DNA from: Phymatolithon calcareum
Lineage: Eukaryota; Rhodophyta; Florideophyceae; Hapalidiales
Assembly (NCBI GenBank): GCA_977006965.1
Contig: OZ345377.1
Span: 1,550,001 to 1,614,000 of the forward strand
Reading direction: 5' to 3'
Length of the DNA: 64,000 nt
The translations under genes were made by a program, and so were the position numbers. The notes under the pieces are model-generated. The model did not search any database. It had not been told where the DNA came from and saw only the letters and a list, made by a program, of their open reading frames with translations. Below, in pieces: positions 40,052 through 51,427 of this stretch; positions within the stretch are counted from its first letter, which is position 1; each line of letters opens with the position of its first letter.

Positions 40052-43000
40052 CTGCAGTACACACTTTTTCGTTAGATTTGTCTACTAAACTTTGTAATTA
40101 AATGAATGAGGTTGCCGTCTTCAGAATTAGATGCTTGTGCTTCTTCGCAGTCTTCACTGGTCTTCGAACTGGTCTCAGATTCTAGAGTGGAGCCCGTAGT
40201 TAATTGGGTAGCAGAAGACGTAAGATGGTTTTCCCAAGGGACAGACAGTACTTTCCCCTTGGTTTGCCTGTGCTTCTCCGTTCTCGAAAGTCCTGGAAAA
40301 ATTGAGCTAGGTATCATTGTTGCATTAAGTGCTATGCGCTGATTGCATCCCTGTCGTACAAGCGATAAGCTACAGTGCATGACAAAGAAAGAGGACGAGC
40401 AAGGCAGAGGACATGATGATTGCATCGAGGTAAGAGATGAAATCTGCGGCATCTATCTGGAGTTCTTGTCATCAGCGAAGGCAGGAGACATGTTGTCCGC
40501 AAAGTACTTAACAGTCCTATCAAACCAGGCGATGTTGGTGAGGAACGCAAAAACATTTGCTGGACATCTCACATGCATGACGTAAAGATTCCAGGATGAG
40601 GAGGCAAGCATGAGATGACAGAGTGCCCATTGGGTTTTCCTGAGAGCAGGTAGGCGACATTTTGTCGGTCGACAAGCAAAAAGAGTAACTGAACTCAAGA
40701 AAAGGGCAACAAGGTTAGATTATTTTCTCTCGCTGATTACTACAGGGCCGTAGAGGTACATAAACTTTTTAGTGAAGGTATAGTATTTTTCTGAAATGAC
40801 TGAGAATAGCGGGGAGTAGAATTAAGAACGATGTGGATCACCGATTAGAATAAACTAAGGGAATGTGGTCTACACTGGTGAGGCTGCCTGCGGAAGAGTT
40901 TTGACTGGGTCTGTCCAGGAGGGCGGGGCATTTTGTCCTTCTCTAAACTGTAAAAAGGGTTAAGCCGTATGCGCAAATCTGAATTTATGAATTCATCACA
41001 ACTTTGAGAATTTCGTTCGTTAAGGACCTGTTTTGATGCTATATACATTGTTTGCTGGATGCACACTACAGCTGCTGAATGGGTTTTTGTGGGCAGTTCA
41101 ATCACTCAAGCATGCAACTTGGCAGAGCCTATGCAAATGTCGTTTTCATGTCATAACTAGCGGAGTTATAAAAGGGGCGAAAGTTGTTTTGATTTCTCGT
41201 GCTTTCGTTTACAGTACAGGGATGTGTGCGATATCTATATCAAAACTCTGCCAAAAGTTCAGAAGAGAAGAAATATCTTCGCTGATGATCGCGAATACGT
41301 CGTCCAAGTGAGAAGTTTTCGGATAAGACCGGGTCGCTCTCTTGAGCAAACGGTGGAATAGAGTTATGCAGTGTATAAATTACTGTCCCGAAGAAGAGGA
41401 GCATGAGATTTCCGAGAGACGTGAAACACGCGAGACAGGAAATGGGAGTCAAAATACGACAGACCAGCGATAGTTGAACGGGTAAAGTAATACAGTATGA
41501 ACACAATTCTCGTTCTGCGAATGGGGGAAATCGTACAGTACGTTTTCTATTTTGCAAGCCCTCGGCGCCAGCACAGGCCAACAGCAGAGCAGCTTGGGTA
41601 CCTGTGTAACAAATTCTGTACGCTCTCGCAATACAATTGCTTCACTCTCCCTCATATTTTCCAACGCTAAAGTAGTTTTTATCACCTGCTATTTTTTTGT
41701 CAATGATTTTCCCCGTTCAGGGGGTAACTATAATACTGGCCATTGGGTTCGCTCATGCTTCCCACTTGAGGGCAATATTCGCTTGTCAAAATCGAGATGT
41801 ATTGCACACTCTGTCCCGAAACTTGTCCAGTGGCATTTTCGGTACTAGAATCTTTGCTGTCACGTCAACCTCACTCAACCTACTCTGTGGGAGAACACGC
41901 TTCTTCCCCCGAGGCACAGAGAAAAGTTGATGAGATAGAATTGCGGTGGAAATGTCACGCAAGAAAGAAAGATGACCTCATCATGTTGGACAAAATTGCA
42001 TTCTGAATTTTGTTGTCGCCTCCGCAGATCCGTCCCCTTCTCTTACATCGCCACGTGCTACTTAAAGATCGATTCGTACCTTCAGTAAAGACCAAAGCAT
42101 GAAAGAGCACAATCATGGGACGCAGATTTGCCGAGGAGCTGTAAACCATGGCAAAATATTGTCGGATTTGATGAGGTCCTGCGACGTGGTACACTTGCCG
42201 TAGCTTTCCAGGAGTCCTGTGTCTCACCGACTCTGGTCTTTTCGAACTTGCGATTGGTGTTGTTCGATAAGTAAACCGTTGTCAATTGTTTTCAGTCAAT
42301 CAGCTGAGGTTCTTTAGATCGATCGCTCGAGCCACGCGTCCGGAGCAGCTGATGCCACAAGTCAGGCTGCAAAAGATACGTTATGCAATTTTTCTGATTT
42401 GAAGAGCTCCCATCTAAGCTCTTCACGGCCATTGCACTGACATAATAGGTCCGGTCTTGTGATATCTGAGAAATTATGCCCTTTTTATTATGATTTTCAC
42501 CGATTTCACTGCGGCGTTAGCTTGCTTCAGGAAAGCATACACAAGCAAGCTGTACCACGTTCGCACGCCAATTCGAAGGTGACTATACCATATTTTAAAC
42601 ATGATTTGTCTCTATGCAATTCACGCTCAGTTTGAGCTTCATGACCAAAGCGTCTGCGAGATCTCGTGACTCGAGAATCCACGATGAGGACGCCAAAGTG
42701 AGGGACAACCTCGAGACTTCTAAATTGCTTCTCGCCTATTTTTAAAAATACACAACTCAAAAAGCAATGTTTTCCTTGGCACGCTTTTCAACTGTAATGG
42801 CAAGGCTTGATACTGCAGATTGTCAACCATCGAGCAGCTTCAACATGGTTCAAAAAGATATCGTCATATGACTGCCTCACATTGAGGAGTCTCCGAGTGC
42901 GTCAAATCACTGGCGACACAATTTATGCCAAACGGAAACACAAAAGCCTGTTGTAGTCGTTCCAAAAAATTAACCCTATGCATCTCGCTCATGATCGACA

Positions 43001-43179
43001 GACTGGAGAAACTTGTGGCCTAGGTCGCGCACACACAATTGTGTTCTCGTACGCAAGCTGGTTTAATACTTGTTCACAGAGCCGTGAATGTGGCACATAT
43101 TAAAGTGAAGTGCCCTTTCAATATTGAGACCTTTGATCGTGTAGTCTTTCGATGAATATTCAACTGCAGTCATATTATC
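40052..43179. other. no gene over 3.1 kb; one LINE tail
   Basis: Only short frames. At about 41,535-41,600 a minus-strand LINE 3' end is recognisable (tttgcaagccctcggcgccag...acagcagagcagctt, compare 1999-2060 and 13,995-14,050). The rest shows no family. Confidence 0.4.
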
Positions 43180-45409
43180 TCACATCAAGCTACAGTATTC
43201 TCTCTCTGGGTCCATTTCCGGGGATCTCAGTTGTCGCCGGAGCCATAGGAGCTCAATCAAAGAAACGGTTTCACAGTATGTCGCCAAGGTTGATTTTCTC
43301 CACAGCGGGGCTATGTTGAAAATCACACTCAGGCAGCTCAAACGCTTGCTTCTTTCTCTTATATGTAGCACTTCTGGTAGCTTGTTCGACTTGTGTATTA
43401 GGATTTTTATTATCCGTGGCTCTTCCTCCTCATTCCAGCCTTTAACGGTTTCTTCTAGTCGGCGCTTATTCGACACCTTGCCATTTCCGCTCGTTTTAAC
43501 GCTCCTTTAAGGTCCTCCTCTTCTCTGAGATACCCGATATCCTTTGATAGGCCTGCCAAACCTCTTCTATTCCTCTATATTCTTCTGCATCTTCCAGGTA
43601 CTTCTTCCGTCTGACTAGACTCAAAGCGAACCTTTCAGCCTAGTGTGCTCTCCCCATCTCTAGACTGGCGAGTCGGCACAGCACGCACATCCGCTCTCTT
43701 CGATGTTCAGCATTTTTTCCAATACGAACTTGTAGAAAAGATCTTATGCTGCCTTGATCACAGCTTGTATTCGCTTGGTCATCGGGGTCAGGTGGATGGC
43801 ATACTCCAATTTGGGGAGAATTCTGATTCTCGTGGTTGTCTGGAAACCGCTAACGGTTCACGCCGATTTGGAGTAGTTTGTGGATGCATTCAACCGCATT
43901 CCATTCTCTTTAGATTTCCGAGTCGTCGTTGACTCCCTTTTCGTTCATTTATTAACTTTACCTTTTCCACTAATGGGGCTATCAGCGATTAGAGGGTCTA
44001 AGTTTCTTCGATTCCATTGGAGTTTGGCGCAGAAACCTATCGCTTCCCGAGTGCCATCTCTGCCTCCTGCTCGCCCCTTTCGGGACAGATGCCTTTGCAG
44101 CAACTGAAGGGATCCTGTGCCGCGCGCGGGTGCGTGCATTACAAAAGAAGAAAAACTCTTTTGAATCATAATTACCCTGAGGTGAGAAAGTCTCCATGCT
44201 TGGTGCATCTCATTTCCAGCAAGCAGGAACTTGTGCTTTGGAAGTACTTTATACTTGAGAACCTCACTCTTTCCTTGTTTTATGCTCCATCTCATGCAGT
44301 TCTCATCTGTCCACTTCGAGGCTGTGTTCAAGAGTTTTTGCATTCCTTTGGGGGTCTTGGCTTGAAGGATAGCGTCATCCGCAAATAGTTCCGCTGTCTG
44401 CTCCGACACGGTTCCTGTTAGTTTTTCGATGGCTTCAGCGAACGATTGTATAGACAAGGACTGAGCGGGACCCATGCGGAACCCCTCGGTCAATTATGCA
44501 CCAAGTTTGCGTTTCTTCTACTGCCGACGTCATCAACGACGGCGTTAGCAGACACGATTCCATCCTCCTTTTGTGGGGCGTCAGGAAGCCAATAGGTCGA
44601 GTACTGAGGCGTACAGGTGACCGTACCGCAGAGTGTTTTTCGCGCTGAGTATTGTCAAATAAATGCTCTTATCCCTTCGAAAGCCAAGTTGTGCCTTGTT
44701 GAAGCGACAGTGCAATACATAACCTTCCTGAGCTGACTCAGTAGAGAGATAGAACTGTATTTCGCCGAGACCTACAGTGGTCCCTTCTTATATATTGGAA
44801 TGAGCATTGCTTGTGGATATTGTCGTGGTAAGAACTTCAGTTTTCCACATGTCTCCCATAACGCTAGTATCATGTCGAAGAGAGCCACAGCAAGACCATA
44901 TGACCCACCAGTCTTCCTTTTCGGCGCCCTGTGAAGGCTCTTCGTAGGTGCCTCCTCATCGCCCTGTTAACGGTAAAGCTCCCACGGTTCACGTTGCAGC
45001 CCTTCTCAGACTTGCGTACGCTCGTAACGTGGGAAGAGAAATTGGTTTGGTGCACAGGGGCTCCTAGAACTCGGTTCTTACTGGTTTTTTGCGCCTTCGA
45101 TTTCATAATCTTGCTCGTGACGTTGCAGCGTCATCGCGACCCATATTTTCGATACGTTCCAGATAAGTTTCGAATTGGTCCCCTTTCTCTTTCCGCATTT
45201 TCTTCTTGATCAGCGCTATAACAGTTTTGAGCTCTTCTTTGTCGGCCTCGAGCCCGTGTCCTCTTTACAACCTTGCTCGTTTCTTGGCTAATTGGTCGAC
45301 CTCTCTGTTCCAGAAAGAATTGTATCGTGCGGGCCTGAGCTTGTCGGAGGTCCATGGTTTTGCGAGCTGCGCGCGGAACAACTCGCACCCATGGATCGTC
45401 CGAATTTAA
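43180..45409 (-). mobile_element. minus-strand LINE with broken reverse transcriptase
   Basis: Read on the minus strand: a basic helical N-terminal stretch (45,131-45,388, 44,870-45,106), then the RT with FRMGPAQSLSIQ in place of the usual PQGSxLSP region, the catalytic FADD (about 44,373-44,384) and GKSEVL (44,263-44,280), the thumb (LEYAIHLTP near 43,790) after a nested S2 element, and a decayed C-terminus (43,180-43,476). Many stops. The N-terminal portion is longer than in the other LINE copies here. Confidence 0.75.
43945..44150 (-). mobile_element. SINE-like retroposon S2, copy 2, nested in the LINE
   Basis: Shares about 200 bp with 15,442-15,642 (accttttccactaatggggct, gagggtctaa, cttcccgagtg, cccctttcgggac, cgcgcgcgg). 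It separates the palm and thumb parts of the minus-strand RT, so it inserted into an existing LINE. Confidence 0.65.
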
Positions 45410-45560
45410 TTTTATTGCAGATAATTGTATTTAATTGTAATTTTATATTTATTCCACGTAGTTTTCGCTATTGCAACTGTAATTGGCGCAGAGTACCGAA
45501 TTGCAGTTGCAACTGGAGGATAGTTTCCAAACTGCAATTCATATTGGAATTGCGGAGTTT
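45410..45560. repeat. attgcaactg-rich degenerate repeat
   Basis: Recurring ttgca/caattg words (tattgcagataattg, attgcaactgtaattgg, aattgcagttgcaactgg, actgcaattcatattggaattgc) at the 5' border of the minus-strand LINE. Confidence 0.5.
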
Positions 45561-45661
45561 ACTTTTAGGTGGCTTACAGATGGATGCGGGAAATATCAAA
45601 ATCGCCAAAATATTTTTTTAAAATAGGACGTCTGTAATTTTAATGGAACTGTTGTATTAAC

Positions 45662-46553
45662 CTAATACATTTCGAACTCCTGACAGTCGTTGACAACAGC
45701 GTAATTCTCCGCCGATGCCTTGAGATCAACGTAAACAATCTTTGCCGCGGATCCTTTCCAGCATAAATTGTACTTCGCATCAATGTGCGTCTGTACTGGA
45801 AAAGGCAAGGGAATGCGGGCGGTCGACTTTAGATCGTCCGACGCTCGAACTCGTTTCATTTTGAGAGCGTTCTCAAACCCCAATATTTTAGGGTGATACT
45901 TTGTGTAGCAATCGTTCGCATCCTGACAAAGCCATTTCGTTTGCAGCCAGTGCAAGTCCATAATAGGACCTGGCCAAATTACTGAAAGCTCGAGAAACTC
46001 ACCTCCTCCGTCGAAAGAAACGGAAAGATTTCCCGACTCTACACCAGAGGGCAGCACAACGGCGGCGGTGATTCTCTTCGTCTTGATGCCTGGTTTCTCC
46101 CAAATGGAGAGCAGATATAGTGGCTTGAACGACATGTCCCCACTGATGAGTTCAACGCCGGCATCGGCCTCGCGCAATTCATCGTCATCAACATCCAAAT
46201 CAACCTCCCCAGGGATCACGCAACGCTTTTTAAAATCTTGGTCGCTGCGGCGCCGGTCCAAATCTTTCGCATCTGCAGAATCCTCATCAACATCATCTGC
46301 GAAAAGGAAAAGCGCATCAGAACCAATCAATTAAATATTGAACGAGATGACGGAAGGCATACAATTACGGCTTGCGAACTCTTTCTTCAAATTGTTAAAA
46401 TGAGTTCGAAAGATGGCAAGCTTGTGCTGCTGGAAGACCGACTCCGATTCAGACACCGTTTTGGGGATTTTCTTTGCCGGTTATTTCGCCCTTTTTAAAT
46501 TTTGACGTGAGCAGCATTCGCACTTTGGAGGCCTTGGTCATTTTTGGGGGCAT
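45662..46553 (-). CDS. acidic partner protein of the DDE element, unknown family, probably frameshifted
   Basis: The 3' exon (46,296-45,662) encodes an acidic stretch (DDVDEDSADAKD, DVDDDELREADAG) and then a compact domain with FKPLYLLSIW, FLELSVIWPGP, LQTKWLCQD and YHPKILGF. It has no ATG and starts after a stop, but a pyrimidine-rich acceptor cttttccttttcgcag ends at 46,297. A donor gtaattg at 46,368 gives a 72-bp phase-1 intron that joins in frame to an upstream exon with FQQHKLAIFRTHFNN. That exon and a likely start (ATG at 46,553, MPPKMTKASKV) are in different frames, so a single indel between about 46,500 and 46,450 must be assumed: decay, a sequencing error or an unrecognised intron. 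PIF/Harbinger elements usually carry a Myb-like second protein; no Myb/SANT helices are seen here. The role is presumably transposase nuclear import or DNA binding (inference). Confidence 0.55.
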
Positions 46554-47507
46554 TGTGGCTCAGGAGATTGATTTCAAGGCTGAAAGTAAGAAGACAGTGG
46601 AGAAACAGAGTGCTCATGTGGGGTGACTACCTAAAGTGCGAGCGGTGGTAGCCCTTTTAAGTCAATAAAGTAAATAGCAAGGCGGAAAACCTTCTGCTAT
46701 GAAATGAGAAAGCGCACAGAGTTTGCGCTGCTGCATTACCTCATTTAATTTCGCGGCAAATCTCGCATTAATGTTTCTAAAAACTATGTAACATATTATG
46801 ATGCATCAATTACGTGCACGGTGCTATCGGGGCATGACTCCAAAAAACTGACGTCTCCGACACGTGTCGCGAACATCTCGGAAATCGAAATATCGCTTTT
46901 CCGATAAACTTTAATGGGCCATTACTCATCACTTCTGTATCGCAGATCCCTATTCTCAGCATAACTTGACTCTTGCAAATGTAAGCTTTCTATTTATATA
47001 AAAAACGTTGGGGGAATACGTCATCTTCGCGGTGTAAATTGAAGTTAAAAAAGCGAAATTTCGCCTAAAATCATAACTTTCGCAATTTCAACGGCAAGTT
47101 TCGCACAGAAGAACTAAGATTTTTGGAAATATTTTGCCATAACTTGGTGGTTCTACTAGTTTAGAGTCAAATTATGCGAAGATCAATTGCTTTGCTATTG
47201 TACTTATGTCAAGTTTCGCCTCTCGAAAATCACGAAAGCGAAACTTTTAAAACATTGTTTTTGCTAAGCGAAAGTTTCGCTTCGCGAAATTCAGGAACTC
47301 CCGTTACATTACGTAACTAGATGATGCGGGTACAATCATAGAATATATGACATTGAAATGTAAATTCATTTGAAAAATTTAAGCAAATATGAATTACTGG
47401 TATTTTCTCTCGTACTGTAGGCTATTGTCGTACTGTGCGTACTGTTCAAGAGCTTGAGAATCTCCTACTGTGTACGTCAGTTAGGAATCTCCGAAGTCGG
47501 TACGGAC
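46554..47507. promoter_or_regulatory. divergent intergenic region with gcgaaa/tttcgc cluster
   Basis: This AT-rich region separates the two divergent genes. Between 47,049 and 47,295 the word gcgaaa or its inverse tttcgc occurs about ten times, several times as dyads (gcgaaatttcgc, gcgaaagtttcgc, ttcgcgaa). It could be a shared promoter or a transposase-binding array. Confidence 0.5.
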
Positions 47508-48431
47508 ATGTCCGACGCGTTTGCTGCTTTGGAATCAGACGCGTTTGCCTTTGCGGCGAAGGATATTATTTGTAAAGCTAAAGGGCTAAGTGTTGTTGTG
47601 CAGAATCGGAGATTTCGCGCAATTTTCAGTGTCACACCGCACGATTGTGCCTTGGTCTGGAATCGGATCGGCCCCAGAATGCCCCCCAAAGCCAGCCCTA
47701 AACATTTACTCTGGGCTCTGCTCTTTTTAAAAGTTTATGCTTCTGAGCATTGCAACCGCGCCATAACAGGGGCCGACGAAAAGACCTTCCGTAAGTGGTC
47801 TTGGACTTTCATTGAACTCATTGCTCAATTACAAATAGTAAGTCAAGTCTGTTTTTTGTCTCTTATTTTTTCTCTACGCACATTCTTCTAACACACTGTA
47901 CAGATAAAATGGGAAAACCGTCTAATGAAAGCACACGATATGCGATGGAACACATCCGTTGACGGGACAGATTGCAAAATATATGAACCAGCGCCATTTG
48001 ACCGGAAGTGGTTTTCCCACAAGTTCAAAGGGCCGGGAATCAGGTATGAAATTGCCATTTGCGTTTCTACAGGCCACATTGTGTGGGTTCATAGCCCATT
48101 TCTCCGTGGCATTTATTCTTATCTTAAAATATTTCGCCTCGGGCTGAAGGAAATGCTTCTCCCAGGCGAGAAAGTGAACGCGGATGGCGGCTACCGTGAC
48201 GAGAGCTGCGACTACAACGCCGGGCAAGGCGATACAGCTCCCCCTCGTCTACATGTATATTGTCGAGCCAGACATGAGACCGTAAATCGCCGTTTCAAGC
48301 AGTTTGGTGCTGTTGGGCAACGGTTTCGCCATGATGTGGAGCGCCACGCTGATTGTTTCCACGCTGTTGCCAACCTGACTCAAATTATGATAGAAAAGGA
48401 CGATCCGTTGTTCCGAGTTAGTATTGATTAA
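47508..48431 (+). CDS. PIF/Harbinger-like DDE transposase, two exons
   Basis: Exons 47,508-47,837 and 47,904-48,431 flank a 66-bp phase-0 intron (gtaagt...tgtacag), giving 285 residues from the ATG at 47,508. The frame runs upstream to a TTG. The catalytic triad reads SVDGTD (Asp130), NADGGY (Asp204) and RHETVNRRFK (Glu235), with the F-K-x-F-G context after the Glu as in DDE_Tnp_4/IS5-related enzymes. The N-terminal 110 residues are helical and include KHLLWALLFLKVYASEH and EKTFRKWSW. No stops, intact triad and an intact intron suggest recent activity. The enzyme would excise and reinsert the element, probably with the divergent partner. Confidence 0.85.
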
Positions 48432-48680
48432 AAACTTCTGCTATGATATATCGGTTTCATGCAGCCCCGAAGTTTCAAAATTTAATGCCAATGTTCTGGA
48501 ATCCGAGGACACAAGTGAGTTGAAAAACTGAGCTACTGCGATTTCCCGCATCCCCCAGCATCGACAGGAAGCAAGGTTGCACCTGCGTGCATTCATTCAG
48601 TCGAAGTCACTTAACACACCGTAGTCCGGTTTGGGTGGCTCGTGGTACACATGTATAGGTTGTAAACCGCCTTGAGGGGA

Positions 48681-48815
48681 TGACATCAGCCCAGGCGTTG
48701 CTCAAGGGGAATCCTGAGGGTATGACATGTAACCGAGGAAGACCCGAGGGGATTCAGAGGTTCCAGGGCATTCTTGAAAGATTACCCGCGAGCAACGCCT
48801 GGGCTGATGTCATTC
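48681..48815. repeat. 24-bp inverted repeat with 85-bp loop
   Basis: atgacatcagcccaggcgttgctc (48,682-48,705) and its exact inverse at 48,790-48,813. No coding content between. Possibly a separate small fold-back. Confidence 0.8.
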
Positions 48816-49059
48816 CCGATGAGAAGGTTGACAACCTGCTGGTCTCGCGTTTTCTCGAACGTCTAAAACAGCGCCGAAGCACGTGGTGACTGTTGGCTTA
48901 ACGGCTGTGATTTTTTCTCACCACACCGTTCGAAGTCAGCAAGATCAGTCGACATACAAGGAACACAGGCGCACTGTCGGTGCTAGTTTTACAGAACGCA
49001 TCATTTGATGGAGCATACAGTGGACAATTTTTACCTATTCCGGAGGAATGCGCGCTTTG

Positions 49060-49300
49060 GTGAAGGCGTACCGGCGCGCTCTATTTCATTTCCATCCCCT
49101 GCCGCACGCTAGCCGTCGCTCGACGCCGCGCTCCGGTCCATTTCCATCCCGTGCCGCTCGCTCGCGGTCGCTGTCCAAGGCATACCACCGCGCTTCGTTG
49201 CATTATCGTTGCCTGGCGCCCGCTAACCGTTGCCCGTCGTCGCTCGCCTCATTTTCATCCCCTACCGCCAGCTCTCCGTCGGTCTCCGCCGCTCTTAAAC
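49060..49300. repeat. GC-rich degenerate repeats
   Basis: Units of about 80-100 bp with catttccatcccctgccg-type starts and cgtcgctcg-type ends recur about three times. The apparent Arg/Ser-rich translation is a by-product. Confidence 0.45.
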
Positions 49301-49904
49301 TCCTTCATAGTTATATGGAAATCCGAAAGTCGATGGAGATGAAAAAGGAGCATGCAGACAGATTCTTCTTGCAAATTAACCGACAAGGAAAGACTCAACG
49401 CAGCTTTTTCGGAAAGCAGGTTATCGGAAATATTCATTCGGCAAAATCATCCCGAATCTTTGCGATGAGGTTAGAATCTAAGGCACTGCGGTCAATGATT
49501 GTGCTCTAACCTCTTGCCTTCGTGGCACTATGACTACACTTCTTCTGGAAGCTGGACATTTTGACACTCCATTTTCGCTTCGCTCCGGTCACGCACAAGT
49601 TGAGAGCGTGCTGAGATATACAAACATGCAAGGGGATAAGGTTCTTCACCGACAAATGGATATTTTCGGAGTCACAGATGTGAATGTTCCGAAAGCGAAG
49701 AAAGTGAAGAAAATGGAGCCCACTAGCCAGTCCAAGGAGAATATCAAGGACGATTGTGATTTCACAAGTGCAATGCAAACAGCACCAGGAGATGGCAGTC
49801 CTCCAGTGGCCACCCAGAACAGCATGAGAAGCGCTTCTACGTCTGACTTCAAAAACATTAAGGCAACCTCTATTAATTTTACGATCAATCACAACTACAC
49901 GTAA
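49301..49904 (+). pseudogene. tyrosine-recombinase (Crypton-like) C-terminal relic
   Basis: Codons at 49,340-49,480 (FFLQINRQGKTQRS...) continue, after a one-base shift near 49,483, as SCLRGTMTTLLLEAGH, LRSGHAQVES and VLRYTNMQG. This carries the Arg, the GH and the Tyr of a tyrosine-recombinase active site in the usual order. A Lys/Ser-rich tail ending SINFTINHNYT follows to a stop at 49,904. The N-terminal part of the catalytic domain is missing, so it is inactive. It could instead come from a DIRS/Ngaro-type element, but no RT is nearby. Confidence 0.65.
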
Positions 49905-50507
49905 GTAGAACATACTCAACTTCATTTCAAAATAAAGTTATAACGCAAGAAACCGATCCGAACGTAAGTCTTGTGGTACACAAGTAGTTCTGTTGTACAA
50001 TTGTAGCTCCGTTAAGAATGTTAACACACGTTTCAAATAGTGCAGCGCTAAGCGGGAATGATATCGGCGAGCGAGAATGACATCGGCCAATAGTGGGCCT
50101 CTATTTACGCCCCGGCGGGAATGATTTCGGCGATCGGGAACGACATCAGATCATATGCTTACCCGCGCACGATTATTTTCCCCCCATCCCGTGTTACAAG
50201 TCACGTCTTGCTGTTCCGGCTGTTGAGGAGTAGACTTTGCGTGGCGCTTCTTACGGTTTATGACATCGGGGGAGGAGTTACGAACCAGGAAAATGGCCAC
50301 GAAGTGTAAGCGTATGTCTATGCAAGCGTATGTCTATGTTCGGTGACACATAATCACCGAAGAATCAGGAAGGGTTCGTATCTCTCAACGTTGAACAAGT
50401 TGCCTCGTCAGGGTCTTCGCTTGAATAACGATCTATACAGGAAAGAACAAAGTTTGAGTTATTTGTCATATATTTTGCAGTAAAGCGCCGTAAAGAAGAG
50501 ACACAGA
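49905..50507. other. no gene; short ggaatgayatcggcga repeat
   Basis: Four related words at 50,050-50,150 (cgggaatgatatcggcga, cgagaatgacatcggcca, cgggaatgatttcggcga, cgggaacgacatcag). Confidence 0.5.
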
Positions 50508-50747
50508 ATGTCAATCACGTGTGATGCTTGCTCGCGGAGAATCCGCGCACGAGTAAATCTTTGCGCTGTGTGTGGTTGTGAATCGCACAGGAAGGCACAC
50601 TGGTTTTGGTCGGGTTGTTCCCTGGCGGAAAGCCAAGGGCGGCGCGAAGCGCCGACCTTTATAGAAAAAACAATGGATCAAAAGATGATTTGGCAGTATG
50701 AGAACTTACAGTGTAAGCACTTTGTAATCTGTAAGCAGCGGTTCTAG
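50508..50747 (+). CDS. small Cys-rich hypothetical protein, 79 residues
   Basis: ATG at 50,508. CDAC at 5-8, CAVCGC at 19-24 and a later His/Cys pair could bind zinc. No family was recognised and there is no second copy. The tttgcag before it at about 50,474-50,480 could be an acceptor, making it an exon. Confidence is low because short Cys-rich frames arise by chance. Confidence 0.25.
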   Translation: MSITCDACSRRIRARVNLCAVCGCESHRKAHWFWSGCSLAESQGRREAPTFIEKTMDQKMIWQYENLQCKHFVICKQRF

Positions 50748-50809
50748 GGTTTGCCCTTGGTGATCCTTCATGGTGTAAGTACGCATTGAAACCTATGGTA
50801 CTGTAATGA

Positions 50810-51427
50810 CTATAATGTTGTCTGTAAGGGCTTGCTGTAAATGCAAGCTGTAATGACAATTTGAAGAGAGCTAGTCTTGTAGGAAATGGAGGGTATGATA
50901 GTGGCATTGGACGTCACACGCTGCAGCTTCACCAAGAACGACTTGAAAGACACCAACATGGGATGATACGTCAATATCGTGGGGGTGTTGTCGCGCCCGG
51001 AGAGCCACTTCGTGTACAGGATCTCTACGTCCGTGAACACTCTGGGCCGGCACACACTGTACTCGAGGTACTTTCCGTCGATGACGTTGATGCTAATGTC
51101 CCCCTTCTTGTCCGTCCCAGTGAAGAGCAAGATTGGGACCGACACCCTCTCATTCTCGCAGTCACCAGGAGAGTCCCAACGCTGTATATCGGCTTGAACA
51201 ATAAGTACGATAGCACGACTTCACTACCAGGTCCACACTCAAGGTCGTTCGCGTCGTCGCTATCAGGGGAGTACCCCAATTCTATGCCGTCATCGCAGTC
51301 TCTGTCTGCCCTGGGAACTGCGGTGCACTTTGTCTTGAGCTTCGGCTTATCGCTACCGCCACCGGGCTCTGTCGACGAAACTGTCATCGCAATTTGGAAA
51401 TATGAGCATAGATGCTCATTGCTCACT
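50810..51427 (-). pseudogene. decayed acidic-partner gene of a second DDE element
   Basis: Two frames align with the partner protein of 45,662-46,296: an acidic part ending LLFKPIYSVG (51,427-51,210), matching MSFKPLYLLSIW, and after a shift VPILLFTGTDKKGD, GKYLEYSVCRPR, ILYTKWLSGRD and YHPMLVSF (51,142-50,890), matching FLELSVIWPGP, LQTKWLCQD and YHPKILGF. An acceptor-like gtcgacag precedes the conserved part, as in the first copy. Confidence 0.65.

Larger units (their letters stand above)
45584..48552. mobile_element. two-gene DDE transposon (PIF/Harbinger-like), candidate boundaries
   Basis: A divergent gene pair, an acidic partner (-) and a DDE transposase (+), is enclosed by an exact 12-bp inverted repeat GATGCGGGAAAT at 45,584-45,595 and ATTTCCCGCATC at 48,541-48,552. 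The element boundary may lie a few bases outside. A second, decayed pair in the same divergent arrangement with similar spacing lies at 50,810-52,921, which defines the pair as a unit. Confidence 0.6.
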
